DNA of 64,000 nucleotides, from positions 4,548,850 through 4,612,849 of the forward strand of contig NZ_JACBZA010000001.1 of NCBI RefSeq assembly GCF_013408535.1. The letters are read 5' to 3'. The DNA is from Actinopolymorpha cephalotaxi (GTDB lineage Bacteria > Actinomycetota > Actinomycetes > Propionibacteriales > Actinopolymorphaceae). Shown here in pieces: positions 43,970 through 51,710 of this stretch. How positions within the stretch are numbered: position 1 is the first letter of the stretch; each line of letters starts with the position of its first letter. Made by a program: the position numbers and the translations under genes. Under the pieces are notes generated by a model that searched no databases, was not told the origin of the DNA, and saw nothing but the letters and a program-made list of their open reading frames with translations.

Positions 43970-44500
43970 TCAGTGCGGTTCTGCAGGAGGGTCGTCGCCG
44001 CCGGCGATGACCCTCTGGGCCCACGCCACGTCGTGCCAGGCGCCGTTCTTCCAGCCGATTCTCCGGTAGGTCCCGACGGGTTCGAAGCCCATGGCGCGAT
44101 GGAAGCCGACGCTCGCGTCGTTCGGCAAGGTCATTCCTGCTGCCACCGTACGGAAACCGCGGTCGGCCAGCCGGGCGAGCAGTGCCTCGTACAACACCCG
44201 TCCACCGCCGGAGCGGCGGCGGCCGAGTTCGAGGTAGACGCTGACCTCGCAGGACCAGCGGTAGGCGGCACGGGTCTTGAAGGGCCCACCGTAGGCATAG
44301 CCCGCAACCCGGCCTTGCTCCTCGAGGACGAACCAGGCATGACTGCGCAGCGCCGACTCGATCCGCTCCGCCATCACGATCGGCGTGGGCGGGTCGGTCT
44401 CGAAGGTGATCGCCGTGTTCTCGACGTACGGCGCGTAGATCGCCGCGCACGCCTCCGCGTCGCCCACGGTGGCGTCCCGCACTACCTCTCCGCGCTTCAC
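43970..44500 (-). CDS. Phosphinothricin-N-acetyltransferase-type GNAT
   Basis: 176 aa from GTG 44500 with AGGG upstream. The sequence matches the PAT/Bar-like GNAT layout: RDATVGDAEACAAIYAPYV, ENTAITFETDPPT, EVSVYLELGRRRSGGGRVLY (acetyl-CoA loop), and VGFHRAMGFEPVGTYRRIG with GAWHDVAW. Many such proteins act on phosphinothricin, methionine sulfone or related amino acids. It is convergent with the MFS exporter. Confidence 0.85.
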   Translation of the reverse strand: MKRGEVVRDATVGDAEACAAIYAPYVENTAITFETDPPTPIVMAERIESALRSHAWFVLEEQGRVAGYAYGGPFKTRAAYRWSCEVSVYLELGRRRSGGGRVLYEALLARLADRGFRTVAAGMTLPNDASVGFHRAMGFEPVGTYRRIGWKNGAWHDVAWAQRVIAGGDDPPAEPH

Positions 44501-44563
44501 AGCCAAGACCCTAGGCTGCCACCCGTGCGTAGTGAAGTCAGGGCCGATCGGAAGGAAGCGGCA

Positions 44564-45112
44564 GTGCGACGGATCGCGGTGTTCACCGGTTCGACCAACG
44601 GCAACTCCCCCACCTTCGCGACGTTGGCCTACACGGTCGGTGAGGAGCTGGCTCGGCGCGGTATCGGCCTGGTCTACGGCGGCGGCCGCTCGGGACTGAT
44701 GGGCGCCCTGTCCCAGGGCGCGCTGGACGCCGGCGGTGAGGTGATCGGGGTGATCCCGCAGGCGATGGTCGAGCGTGAGTGGGCCCGAACGGACCTCACC
44801 GATCTGCGGGTCTGCGCCACCATGCACGAGCGCAAGGCGATCATGTCCGAACACGCGGACGCTTTCCTCGCCCTGCCCGGGGGCCTCGGCACGTTGGAGG
44901 AGATCTTCGAGGTGTGGACGTGGCGGCAGCTCGGCTTCCACCGCAAGCCGGTGGGATTCCTGAACGCCGAGGGGTTCTGGCAACCGCTCCTTGACACCCT
45001 GAACGGGATCGTGTCCGCCGGCTTCCTGTCCGCGGCGACCCTGGAGGACGTGGTTGTCGACGGCAACCTGCCCGACGTACTCAAGGGACTCTCGCAGAAG
45101 CTGGGCGCCTGA
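44564..45112 (+). CDS. LOG-family protein (cytokinin riboside 5'-monophosphate phosphoribohydrolase-like)
   Basis: 182 aa from GTG 44564; GAAGGAAG is 5 nt upstream. GTG 44525 is possible. Signature LALPGGLGTLEEIFEVWTW is the PGGxGTxxE motif of LOG/TIGR00730 proteins, together with YGGGRSGLMGALSQ. They release free bases from nucleoside 5'-monophosphates such as cytokinin ribotides, or AMP. Divergent from the PAT-like gene. Confidence 0.9.
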   Translation: MRRIAVFTGSTNGNSPTFATLAYTVGEELARRGIGLVYGGGRSGLMGALSQGALDAGGEVIGVIPQAMVEREWARTDLTDLRVCATMHERKAIMSEHADAFLALPGGLGTLEEIFEVWTWRQLGFHRKPVGFLNAEGFWQPLLDTLNGIVSAGFLSAATLEDVVVDGNLPDVLKGLSQKLGA

Positions 45113-45157
45113 CCGGCATACCATCCGCCGCGGGGCAGGCCCGGCCGTTGATTTCGG

Positions 45158-46063
45158 GTGCCGGGCGGGAACAAGCTCGTCGTGGCCCTGAGTATCGTGC
45201 TGGCTCTCCTCGTGGCGGTGACCAACGCGGCGTCGAACGTCCTGATGCGCAAGGCCGCGCGGGTCGTGCCCACCGCCGCGCAGTTCCACCTGAGCCTGCT
45301 GCTGCGGCTGGTTCGCAGCCCGACGTGGATGGCGGGCCTCGCGTTGAGCCTGGCGACGTTTCCCCTGGGCGCGGCGGCACTGGGCTTCGGCAAGCTTTCT
45401 GTCGTACAGCCGATTCTGGTACTGGAGCTGCCGCTGTCACTGATCGGCGCCTCGTGGTTGTACGACTCGCGCCTCTCCCGGAGAGACTGGCTCGGCATCT
45501 CGATGATGACCGTGGGGCTGATCGGACTGCTCGTCGTACTCGTGCCGGAGGGCGGCCAGGTCACCGGCATTCCCACCTCGACCTGGCTGCTGGGCTCGGG
45601 CCTCAACGTCGGGCTGGTCGTCGTGGTCTATGTGCTCGGGAGACGGACGACGCAGCCGTCCGGGCGGGCCGCCTACCTCGGTGCGGGGTGTGGACTCGCG
45701 TTCGGACTGTCCGCGGTCTACATGAAGAGCATGACCGAGGTGTTCGACGTGGCCGGGATGACCGGAGTGCTCACCAGTTGGCAGCTGTACGGGTCGATCG
45801 CGGTCGCGACGCTGGCGTTCTGGCTGCTGCAGAACGCCTACGCCGCCGGACAACTCGCCGCGTCCCAGCCGGCCGTCACCCTGCTGGATCCGGCCGTCGC
45901 GATCCTGTGGGGACTGCTCGTCTTTCATGAGAAGACCGAGGGCGGCCCCTTCCTCATCCTGGCCGTCGCGGCAAGCGCGGCGATCGTCGCCGGTGCCCTG
46001 ACGCTGGCGCGGTCCCCACAGCTGAGCCGGATGCACGAGTACCCGGCCGATGGCGCTCGCTGA
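45158..46063 (+). CDS. DMT/EamA-like multi-spanning transporter
   Basis: 301 aa from GTG 45158, about nine to ten hydrophobic segments. N-terminal ALLVAVTNAASNVLMRKAAR and LGFGKLSVVQPILVLELPLS are typical of EamA-type exporters. The exported compound is unknown. It follows the LOG gene by 45 nt. Confidence 0.8.
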   Translation: MPGGNKLVVALSIVLALLVAVTNAASNVLMRKAARVVPTAAQFHLSLLLRLVRSPTWMAGLALSLATFPLGAAALGFGKLSVVQPILVLELPLSLIGASWLYDSRLSRRDWLGISMMTVGLIGLLVVLVPEGGQVTGIPTSTWLLGSGLNVGLVVVVYVLGRRTTQPSGRAAYLGAGCGLAFGLSAVYMKSMTEVFDVAGMTGVLTSWQLYGSIAVATLAFWLLQNAYAAGQLAASQPAVTLLDPAVAILWGLLVFHEKTEGGPFLILAVAASAAIVAGALTLARSPQLSRMHEYPADGAR

Positions 46064-46135
46064 GGTTGCTCGAAGAACCTGCGAGCATGCGCCGCCGCTC
46101 TGGTAAATGCCGCCTCGGCGCAGCATGATGCGATC

Positions 46136-46825
46136 ATGAGGTACGCCCGGCCGGAGGGACCCGCGCTCGAACTCGAGACGCAGCCGCGGCTCGCGAGCTG
46201 GGACGCCGCGAGCCATCCGAGCCAGTTGAGACTCCGGCACTATCTCCAGCACGCTGCGGGCCTGGTGGCGCCGACCCTGGGTGCGATGACCGGGTCGTGG
46301 AGTCTGTGGCTGGACGTGGGCCTCCCCGAGACCGTCCCCGTCCTCGACCAGCACGACCTCGACAACTTCGCGTACCCACTGGCCCAGCACCTCAGCCGGG
46401 AGACGACGTCGGGCCTCGTCTCGGTCTGGTGCACGAAGAGCCACCGCGCCTCCTCGTTCATCCGCGTGGGGCCGGCCGTCGCCCGGCCAGACCTCGACGG
46501 CGCCTCGACGATCAGCGTCCACACCACCGCCTCGGCGAGCAGTAGTGCGTACAAGCAGCAGATCCATGAGCAGGTCGCCCGCCACGCCGTCGCCCTGCCG
46601 GACGGACCGGTGGCGCTGGAGTTGGCGTTCACGGTCGGCCGGCGGAACTGGCTCAACCTGTGGAAGCCGACGATCGACGCCCTGGAACCCCTGCTCGGCC
46701 GGACCACCCCGGGCAGGAACTGGCACCCTCGCGACGGCAGGATCACCGACCTCGGCCTGCACCTCGCCAAGGACCTTTCCCTCGGATACGCCGTACGGAT
46801 CGACATCCTGGCCTCGGCCGGCTGA
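46136..46825 (+). CDS. Uncharacterised protein
   Basis: 229 aa from ATG 46136. No family is recognised. A HDLDNFAYPLAQHL segment and a later RNWLNLWKPTIDALEPLLG are vaguely reminiscent of the D-x-D-N and K-x-x-x-D-A-L pattern of RusA-type resolvases. The resemblance is weak and not claimed. Composition and codon use fit a real gene. It is convergent with the split phosphotransferase gene. Confidence 0.65.
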   Translation: MRYARPEGPALELETQPRLASWDAASHPSQLRLRHYLQHAAGLVAPTLGAMTGSWSLWLDVGLPETVPVLDQHDLDNFAYPLAQHLSRETTSGLVSVWCTKSHRASSFIRVGPAVARPDLDGASTISVHTTASASSSAYKQQIHEQVARHAVALPDGPVALELAFTVGRRNWLNLWKPTIDALEPLLGRTTPGRNWHPRDGRITDLGLHLAKDLSLGYAVRIDILASAG

Positions 46826-46836
46826 TCACGCCGGGG

Positions 46837-47728
46837 TCAGATGAAGACGGGCTTGGTGACGTCCTCGAGCCACGCCCACGGCATGCGTCCGTATCGGTCG
46901 AGGTCATCAGGCCCGGCGTCCTCGAGGTTGCGGATCCACGCGGCCGCGCGGTTGAGCGGCGCGACCCGCAGCGCGTAGCCGGCCAGCTCACGCAGGTCCT
47001 CGATCGGGGCGAAGTCCGTCCACTCGCGAAGGTAGGTGTCGATCACCTCGCGCGTACGCTCCTCCCGTAGGTTCACGGCATCGGCGGGTTGCGGAACCTC
47101 CCATCGGTACACGCATTCGACAACCATCATCGCCAGGGATCCGAACGGGTGGCTCCAACTCGCGTCGGCGAAGTCGAAGAACCGGAAGCTGCCACCGTCG
47201 ACGGGGCAGCCGATGTTCCCCGGCCACAGGTCACCCTGGTCCAGCGCCATCGGGACCGGGCCTTCCACCAGGACCTTCGCGGCCTCTCGTAGCGCCGGCA
47301 GCGCGGACAGCACGTGGTCGTACTGAGCCTCCGTGATCCGCCTGGGATCGTTTGCCGAAAGCCCGGCCAGGTGGAACGCCTGCGCCTCGGCCGCCGCGTC
47401 CGGCACTGCGGCGAGGGCCTTCGGAATCCCCGCCGACGCGAACAGGTCGCGATACCCGAGAGTGCGGCGCTGCAGGCGCGCGTAGTCGGCAAGCATGGGC
47501 GCAAGCGCTTCGACCTCCACCCTCGCCGAGCTCTCCAGCGCTGTCCGCAGAAGTGGGCCGCTATCACGGGTCAGGGTCCAGCCGCGCGAGCGTTCCTCGG
47601 CCACGGGGCCATGGACGTACTCGGGCGCCAGGGCGGCCACCACGGTCTGGACCGCACCCTCCCAGCGTGCGCGGCCGTTCACCTTGAACCAGTACCGCGA
47701 CTCGCGACAGTCCACTCTCCACACCGCC
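46837..47728 (-). pseudogene. APH-family phosphotransferase, 3' part, split by the 4-kb insertion
   Basis: The reading frame enters from the insertion at 47728 and continues to the stop at 46837. Kinase motifs are all in this part: PMALDQGDLWPGN (catalytic Asp, Asn) and FRFFDFADASW (metal Asp). The 5' part is at 51765-51913. Joining 51913-51765 to 47713-46837 gives an unbroken frame of 342 codons including stop, with sequence PWSAVWRVDCRESRYWFKV across the junction. An in-frame ATG inside the left terminal repeat (47757) could give a 306-codon shortened protein lacking the N-lobe start, so residual activity cannot be ruled out. Confidence 0.9.
47714..47728. repeat. 15-bp target-site duplication, left copy
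   Basis: ACTCTCCACACCGCC directly abuts the left terminal inverted repeat and is repeated exactly at 51765-51779 outside the right terminal repeat, in the same orientation. It encodes part of the AVWRV stretch of the interrupted phosphotransferase. Confidence 0.9.
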
Positions 47729-47782
47729 TGTGCTCCGTCGGCTGATGTGCGACACATATCCGCCAGCTGATGTGCGACACCT
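47729..47782 (+). repeat. Left 54-bp terminal inverted repeat
   Basis: Contains two exact copies of GCTGATGTGCGACAC (47741-47755 and 47766-47780) 25 bp apart, probably transposase-binding sites. It matches the reverse complement of 51711-51764 except at six positions. Confidence 0.9.
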
Positions 47783-47819
47783 GGCATGCACGGATCTGCC
47801 GATGAGCGGTAATCGGCAC

Positions 47820-47825
47820 TACGCT
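47820..47825 (+). promoter_or_regulatory. -10 box of a leaderless promoter
   Basis: TACGCT ends 6 nt before GTG 47832, the spacing expected if transcription starts at the start codon. It lies immediately after the TIR and a GATGAGCGG box. Confidence 0.4.
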
Positions 47826-47831
47826 CGCCGC

Positions 47832-48377
47832 GTGATCCGGGATCTGGTGCGCGACAAGGCCAAGGCCTTGCCCACCGATGCAAATGCAGCCCACGTGACC
47901 GCCCTGCGAGTGTGGCACTGCAACTACTGGTCACTCGCTCCCCTGGAGCAGTACCCCAACCTGCGCACCCTCGTGGTCGCCAGCTACCCGGACTCAGACG
48001 TCCAAGCCCTAGCGGCGCTCGCAGGGTTGGAGTACCTCTCGCTCCTGCATATGCCACACGTGCGGGACCTGGCGCCGCTGGAGGGGCTGAGGCATCTGCG
48101 CACCGTCCGGCTGGCTACGTCACCCGGCTGGGACTCATCGGGGAAGGTGACCGTCGTCGATTCCCTGCAACCACTGGCGAACCTGCCCGGGTTGAAGCAC
48201 CTGGAACTGTTTGGGGTCCAACCTGCGAGCAGGTCCTTGCAGGAACTGGAGAGCGCACCCGAGCTGGTCAGCCTGCGGGCCTCGAAGTACCCCGCAGAGG
48301 AGCCCCGGCGCTTCTACATGGCAACCGGCGTGACCGATGCCTTTGCCCCGTCCCCTGGCGTTGCTGACTGGAGCTGA
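47832..48377 (+). CDS. Leucine-rich-repeat-like protein
   Basis: 181 aa from GTG 47832, selected because a TANNNT box precedes it at leaderless spacing; ATG 47802 lies within a repeat motif. It shows irregular LxxLxxL repeats: YPNLRTLVVASY, LEYLSLLHMPHV, LRHLRTVRLA and LKHLELFGV. Such proteins usually bind other proteins. It is the first cargo gene of the element, cytosolic, with no signal peptide. Confidence 0.65.
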   Translation: MIRDLVRDKAKALPTDANAAHVTALRVWHCNYWSLAPLEQYPNLRTLVVASYPDSDVQALAALAGLEYLSLLHMPHVRDLAPLEGLRHLRTVRLATSPGWDSSGKVTVVDSLQPLANLPGLKHLELFGVQPASRSLQELESAPELVSLRASKYPAEEPRRFYMATGVTDAFAPSPGVADWS

Positions 48378-48426
48378 TACCCACTCTGTGCCGCGATCCG
48401 CGCCCGATCGTGCCGATGAGCGTGCT

Positions 48427-48708
48427 TTACGGCCGCCGGTTGTACGGCTGTCCGTCAACCTCGCGCTGATATGTGTCAATGTCGATCTCGTACGACGCCC
48501 ACTCGTCAGGGTCGAGGCCCCCTTGACTCAACATGCCGAAGTCGTCCTCTAGATGACAGCGGTCATAGGCGAGCATCACGCCGGCGTCGTAGATCTCGAC
48601 TTGCTGTTCGACGACTTCCCCGCGCACCCAGAAGTAGTAGACGGCAGCACCCCAGTCGTCGTAATGATCTCCACGGCGCTCGTCCCATCGGCGACGGTAG
48701 AACGGCAT
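48427..48708 (-). CDS. Small acidic, immunity-like hypothetical protein
   Basis: 93 aa from ATG 48708. It contains VYYFWVRGEVVEQQVEIYDAG, LAYDRCHLEDDFGMLSQ and WASYEIDID. The pattern (short acidic alpha/beta protein with a W/Y-F start, an E-I-Y-x-x-G core and a downstream D/E run) is like proteins seen beside polymorphic toxins in actinomycetes. No toxin is adjacent. The identity is a suggestion only. Confidence 0.55.
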   Translation of the reverse strand: MPFYRRRWDERRGDHYDDWGAAVYYFWVRGEVVEQQVEIYDAGVMLAYDRCHLEDDFGMLSQGGLDPDEWASYEIDIDTYQREVDGQPYNRRP

Positions 48709-48776
48709 GGTCGAAGTATCCGCTACCCATGATTCGATGTCCGCTCATGCTGCTGCGCGGGCGGTGATTCGAGCAG

Positions 48777-48782
48777 TAGCGT
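48777..48782 (+). promoter_or_regulatory. -10 box of a leaderless promoter
   Basis: TAGCGT ends 7 nt before ATG 48790. The 81-bp divergent spacer also holds a GTCCGCTCATGC box related to the dispersed repeat of the element. Confidence 0.4.
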
Positions 48783-48789
48783 GCGCGCC

Positions 48790-49122
48790 ATGGACCTGTC
48801 GGCTGTCGACGAGCTAGCCATTGCACCCGAGACCGAAGCCCGGGTGCTGATCTCCTGGCGCGAAGACGAGGTTTGGTCAACTCACACCTACATCGCCGAC
48901 GAGGACGGCTATGTCGATCCCGAGGAAGTCCTCTGGTGGCTCCTCTCGCGCGGCGCCCAGGTCGGACAGATCCGTTTCGCGTTCCACTCCGCCTATCCCT
49001 ATTTCGACCTCGATGCCGACATAGATCACGTCACGATGCCTGATCGCGCCGAACGTCGCGCCGAGGACCAGCGTCGACGCGACGCAGCGCGAAATGACTT
49101 CAAGCGGAGCCGCGGGACCTAG
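48790..49122 (+). CDS. Small acidic hypothetical protein
   Basis: 110 aa from ATG 48790. Acidic N-terminal two-thirds (LISWREDEVWSTHTYIADED, YPYFDLDADIDHV) end in a basic, arginine-rich tail (RRAEDQRRRDAARNDFKRS). No family recognised. It is divergent from the immunity-like gene. Confidence 0.55.
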   Translation: MDLSAVDELAIAPETEARVLISWREDEVWSTHTYIADEDGYVDPEEVLWWLLSRGAQVGQIRFAFHSAYPYFDLDADIDHVTMPDRAERRAEDQRRRDAARNDFKRSRGT

Positions 49123-49135
49123 CGCGAGGACGCGC

Positions 49136-49172
49136 GGATCTGCCGCCGATAGTGAAGCCCGGACGTGCCGAA
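49136..49172 (+). repeat. Dispersed intergenic repeat, copy 1
   Basis: Shares TGCCGCCGATAGTGAAGC plus a downstream GTGCCGA box with copies at 50255-50300 and 50661-50700. It lies just after the stop of the preceding gene. Confidence 0.55.
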
Positions 49173-49215
49173 TTGAGGATGTCCGGCCAGCAGCGCGCAT
49201 GGTCGATACTTCCTC

Positions 49216-49395
49216 ATGGCAGCGCGCTACACATGCCCTGTTGCGGGTACCGCACGCTCCGCGAAGCCCGAGGATCGTACGACCCTTGCTCCGTCTGCTA
49301 CTGACGACTGGGTTTCGTCAAGATGTTCGGCCCCGGCTGTCGTCGCGAATCTTGGCTCCAGTCAGCGTTGGCGAGGCTCGGCCCGGACGCTGATC
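49216..49395 (+). pseudogene. Decayed cysteine-rich CPCC-type gene
   Basis: Starts ATG GCA GCG CGC TAC ACA TGC CCT (MAARYTCP) but then loses frame. In the next frame the sequence continues CGYRTLREARGSYDPCSVCY, the normal zinc-ribbon pattern of CPCC-family proteins, then hits a stop and shifts again (DDWVSSRC). At least two small deletions are needed to explain it. The 3' end overlaps the antisense gene at 49362. Confidence 0.55.
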
Positions 49396-50048
49396 AGGTA
49401 GGTACTGGCACCGAAGGTGACGGCGAGCATGCCAGGACCGCGGCGTTCAATTCGGACGGCGGCTGACTGTGCGCCGAGCTTGCTGACGGCGAGGTCGTCG
49501 ATGAGTTCCTCGACGATGGAGTCGCGGGGTTCCTCGCGGCGTATGGCGGGCCCGATACTGGCCGAGGGGCACCCTCCGGCGATGCACTCCTCGTCGGGAT
49601 CGAAAGGGTCGTGCTCGAAGAGGTGGTGGAAGCAGTTGTAGTGCATGCGCTCGAACACTTCGAACTGCTCGGCTGAGACCACGACTGGCCGCCCGCAGTG
49701 TCGACAGGTCAAGGTGGGACTGGTGAGGCGCTCAAGGAAGGTGTCGAGCAACGCGTCGATGGTCTCGACCTCGGCGGTTTTCTCCTCGACGAGGCGGTCG
49801 TTCTCCCAGCGCAGTAGGACGTAACGACCGTTCGCTGATTGGACTCGGACCGACGAAGTGAATGGGTAGCCGTCGCCTGGCAAGGTGAACAGCAGGTCGT
49901 GCATCGAGGTTCGTGCGATCACGGCGTGCTGCCAGCGGTCTCGTGCTTGAGCGAGGGTGATCGCGTTGACCTGCGCGGCTGAGATGCCGTGCAGGTCGCG
50001 CAGGAAGTCGAGGCTGGCTTGCCAGGTCGGGTCGGGCATGAGCGTCAT
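49362..50048 (-). CDS. Uncharacterised protein with a CxxC zinc-ribbon-like centre
   Basis: 228 aa from ATG 50048 (ATG 50039 equally possible; upstream in-frame sequence to 50243 is low-quality). A central CRHCGRPVVVSAEQFEVFER segment, then MHYNCFHHLFEHDPFD and ECIAGGC, suggest a metal-binding region. The N-terminal part has SMHDLLFTLPGDGYPFTSSV. No family recognised. Confidence 0.6.
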   Translation of the reverse strand: MTLMPDPTWQASLDFLRDLHGISAAQVNAITLAQARDRWQHAVIARTSMHDLLFTLPGDGYPFTSSVRVQSANGRYVLLRWENDRLVEEKTAEVETIDALLDTFLERLTSPTLTCRHCGRPVVVSAEQFEVFERMHYNCFHHLFEHDPFDPDEECIAGGCPSASIGPAIRREEPRDSIVEELIDDLAVSKLGAQSAAVRIERRGPGMLAVTFGASTYLISVRAEPRQR

Positions 50049-50254
50049 TCTGCCGGGCTTGGCGGCGCGGTCAGGCCGTTTTCGCGTCCGAGCGGGGCCG
50101 GTCGTCTTGCTGGACGGCAGGCGGTAGGACTGGGTGCCGGTCTCGCGGATCGCTTGGCGAGCCAGCGAGGGGGAGGGCTGACGCGAGTCGGCTCGACGCG
50201 ACGGACTGCAGAAGTGACCTCGCTTATGAGTCCGAACCATCAAGCGACGCGCGT

Positions 50255-50300
50255 CCGCTCATGCCGCCGAGAGTGAAGCGCGCGACCATGCTGATGAGCG
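50255..50300 (+). repeat. Dispersed intergenic repeat, copy 2 (most complete)
   Basis: 46 bp with outer arms CGCTCAT (50257-50263) and ATGAGCG (50294-50300) and the shared core ATGCCGCCGAGAGTGAAGCG. The outer arms are inverted repeats, so the unit is an imperfect palindrome. Confidence 0.6.
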
Positions 50301-50335
50301 AGGCGCGCGGTGGGCAGGGCAGCGACGTCACAGGT

Positions 50336-50632
50336 TCAGTGAGCCTGGGCGAACTCCGCGCCGAGCGTGCGGGCCAGGAAGCGGTAGTGCTCCATGAGGG
50401 GGCCGACGAGCTGGCGATCCGCCTCGAACGCGTCGCGGAGACCCTTGGCCAGATCCTCGACTTGGGCCTCAAAGTCTCCAGAACGCTTGGCATGGCGTCG
50501 TCCGAACGTGCGCCACCGCCGCCAACCCAGTGCGATCGTCTTCTCTATTGCCTTCGGTCTGACTACCGGAGAGCCGTCGCGCCACAATCCGAGCAGGGCA
50601 GCACGGGCCGCGTTCTCAACGGCCTCATCCAC
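50336..50632 (-). CDS. Small basic hypothetical protein
   Basis: 98 aa from GTG 50632. Mostly helical and basic (RRWRTFGRRHAKRSGDFEAQ, EDLAKGLRDAFEADRQLV). No family recognised. A dispersed-repeat copy lies just upstream of its start. Alternative upstream starts exist in a doubtful, Arg-rich stretch. Confidence 0.45.
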   Translation of the reverse strand: MDEAVENAARAALLGLWRDGSPVVRPKAIEKTIALGWRRWRTFGRRHAKRSGDFEAQVEDLAKGLRDAFEADRQLVGPLMEHYRFLARTLGAEFAQAH

Positions 50633-50660
50633 GACATGAGGATGGCATGTCGTACGCACG

Positions 50661-50700
50661 CACATGCCGCCGGTAGTGAAAGCGCGAACCTGCCGATGCC
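50661..50700 (+). repeat. Dispersed intergenic repeat, copy 3
   Basis: CATGCCGCCGGTAGTGAAAG followed by CGCGAACCTGCCGATGCC. It aligns over its whole length with copies 1 and 2. It lies between two minus-strand cargo genes. Confidence 0.55.
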
Positions 50701-50705
50701 AGGCA

Positions 50706-50960
50706 TCAGCGATTCCAGCAGCGCGGGGACCCTTCCGCGCTCCATTCGGCTCGGTACTCCGCAAAGGACGCCGGGGACGCATTGCCGCCGGGGTTGTCGT
50801 CGTTCCCGAACTCGAAGCCGCAGTTCGGGCATACCTCGTAGGACGGTCTGCCCAAGTAGTCCTCGTACGGAGGGGTGAGGGTCGCCCCGTCAGGTGGTGG
50901 CCAGGTCTCGTACGGCTTGGCCGTCAACTCCTCTGAGCCACACACCGGGCACTCGAACAT
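50706..50960 (-). CDS. Zinc-ribbon protein (CPCC-like)
   Basis: 84 aa from ATG 50960. Two CxxC knuckles, MFECPVCGSEEL and YEVCPNCGFEFGNDD, around a Pro-rich loop, then FAEYRAEW. It resembles small CPCC or rubredoxin-like zinc proteins. An apparently decayed relative lies at 49216-49395 in the same element. Confidence 0.7.
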   Translation of the reverse strand: MFECPVCGSEELTAKPYETWPPPDGATLTPPYEDYLGRPSYEVCPNCGFEFGNDDNPGGNASPASFAEYRAEWSAEGSPRCWNR

Positions 50961-51138
50961 GGCTGGAGATTCTCGCACGGAAGCGTCCGCTCATGCCGCT
51001 ATCCGCGCTCTCACTCTGTCGCACATCACCCGGCGTACGACCGTCGGGTGTCGGCCACCCAGACGAGTCGGCCCCTGTCTTTGACGCAGTAGATGCTTGA
51101 CGGAGCTGTGCCAGTACTCGCTGACGTTTCGCCACGGC

Positions 51139-51634
51139 TCAGGTCGCGACCAATGCATCTCGGAGTCGGCTCGCGAACGCAAGCAACTGGGCGAATGCCT
51201 CGAGGTCCTCGGGCGTGACTTCGCGTCTCGGTTCTTCGCCCAGGCTCTCAAGGGCTGCATCCAGGACGACGCAAGAGGCCCCGTCCGCCCGCGCTCGGGA
51301 GTCTCGAAGTGCTGGAGCTGCCGATAGCTCGGTGAGCGTGACTGCTGACGCGGCGAGCGGCGGCGCTGTAAGTGAGCCCGCTGAAGCGCTCAGGGCGGCG
51401 AGGACGTCGGTTCCAACCTGTCCGGGGTCGAAGCGAAGACTGACCCACGCGCCCATCACGACCGGTCGCCACGCGCCGACCCTCAGCAGCCAAACGACGT
51501 CCTCAAGCTCGGCGGTGCGGCCAGCCTGGACCAGATCAGTCCCACACCTCCTGCCGGACCGAGGTGGCGTTCAACCTCATCAGATTCAGGTAGAACGGCA
51601 CCACGAACGTCGTTTCGCGTGGAGTCAGCGCCAT
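51139..51634 (-). pseudogene. Frame-disrupted gene, DUF6000-like
   Basis: The 5' frame starts ATG 51634 (MALTPRETTFVVPFYLNLMR...) and stops at TGA 51536-51538. Skipping one T gives a continuous downstream frame (LVQAGRTAELEDVVWLLRVG, AWRPVVMGAWVSL, ending at 51139) that has no own ATG or GTG before 51459/51456. The composite fits a DUF6000-type protein (tentative, from memory). AGGAGG lies 8 nt before the TGA, reminiscent of a frameshift or reinitiation signal. Confidence 0.5.
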
Positions 51635-51710
51635 GCGTTCCAGTCTTGCATCAGGCCCGACGGCACCGCGCGAATCGAACTGCCCGATTCTGCCGCTGAC
51701 CGCGCGTTCT

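Noticed and set aside
46136-46825. RusA-type resolvase assignment for the uncharacterised gene
   Set aside because: Only a D-x-D-N and a loose K...DAL resemblance. The protein is too long and spacing does not fit.
49136-50700. Integron attC interpretation of the dispersed repeats
   Set aside because: No GTTRRRY/RYYYAAC core sites and no integrase in the window. Kept only as a cassette-like resemblance.
50890-51260. Overlapping minus-strand frames between the zinc-ribbon and frame-disrupted genes
   Set aside because: Low-complexity, mutually overlapping and without recognisable motifs. The 178 bp are treated as non-coding, with one partial repeat box.
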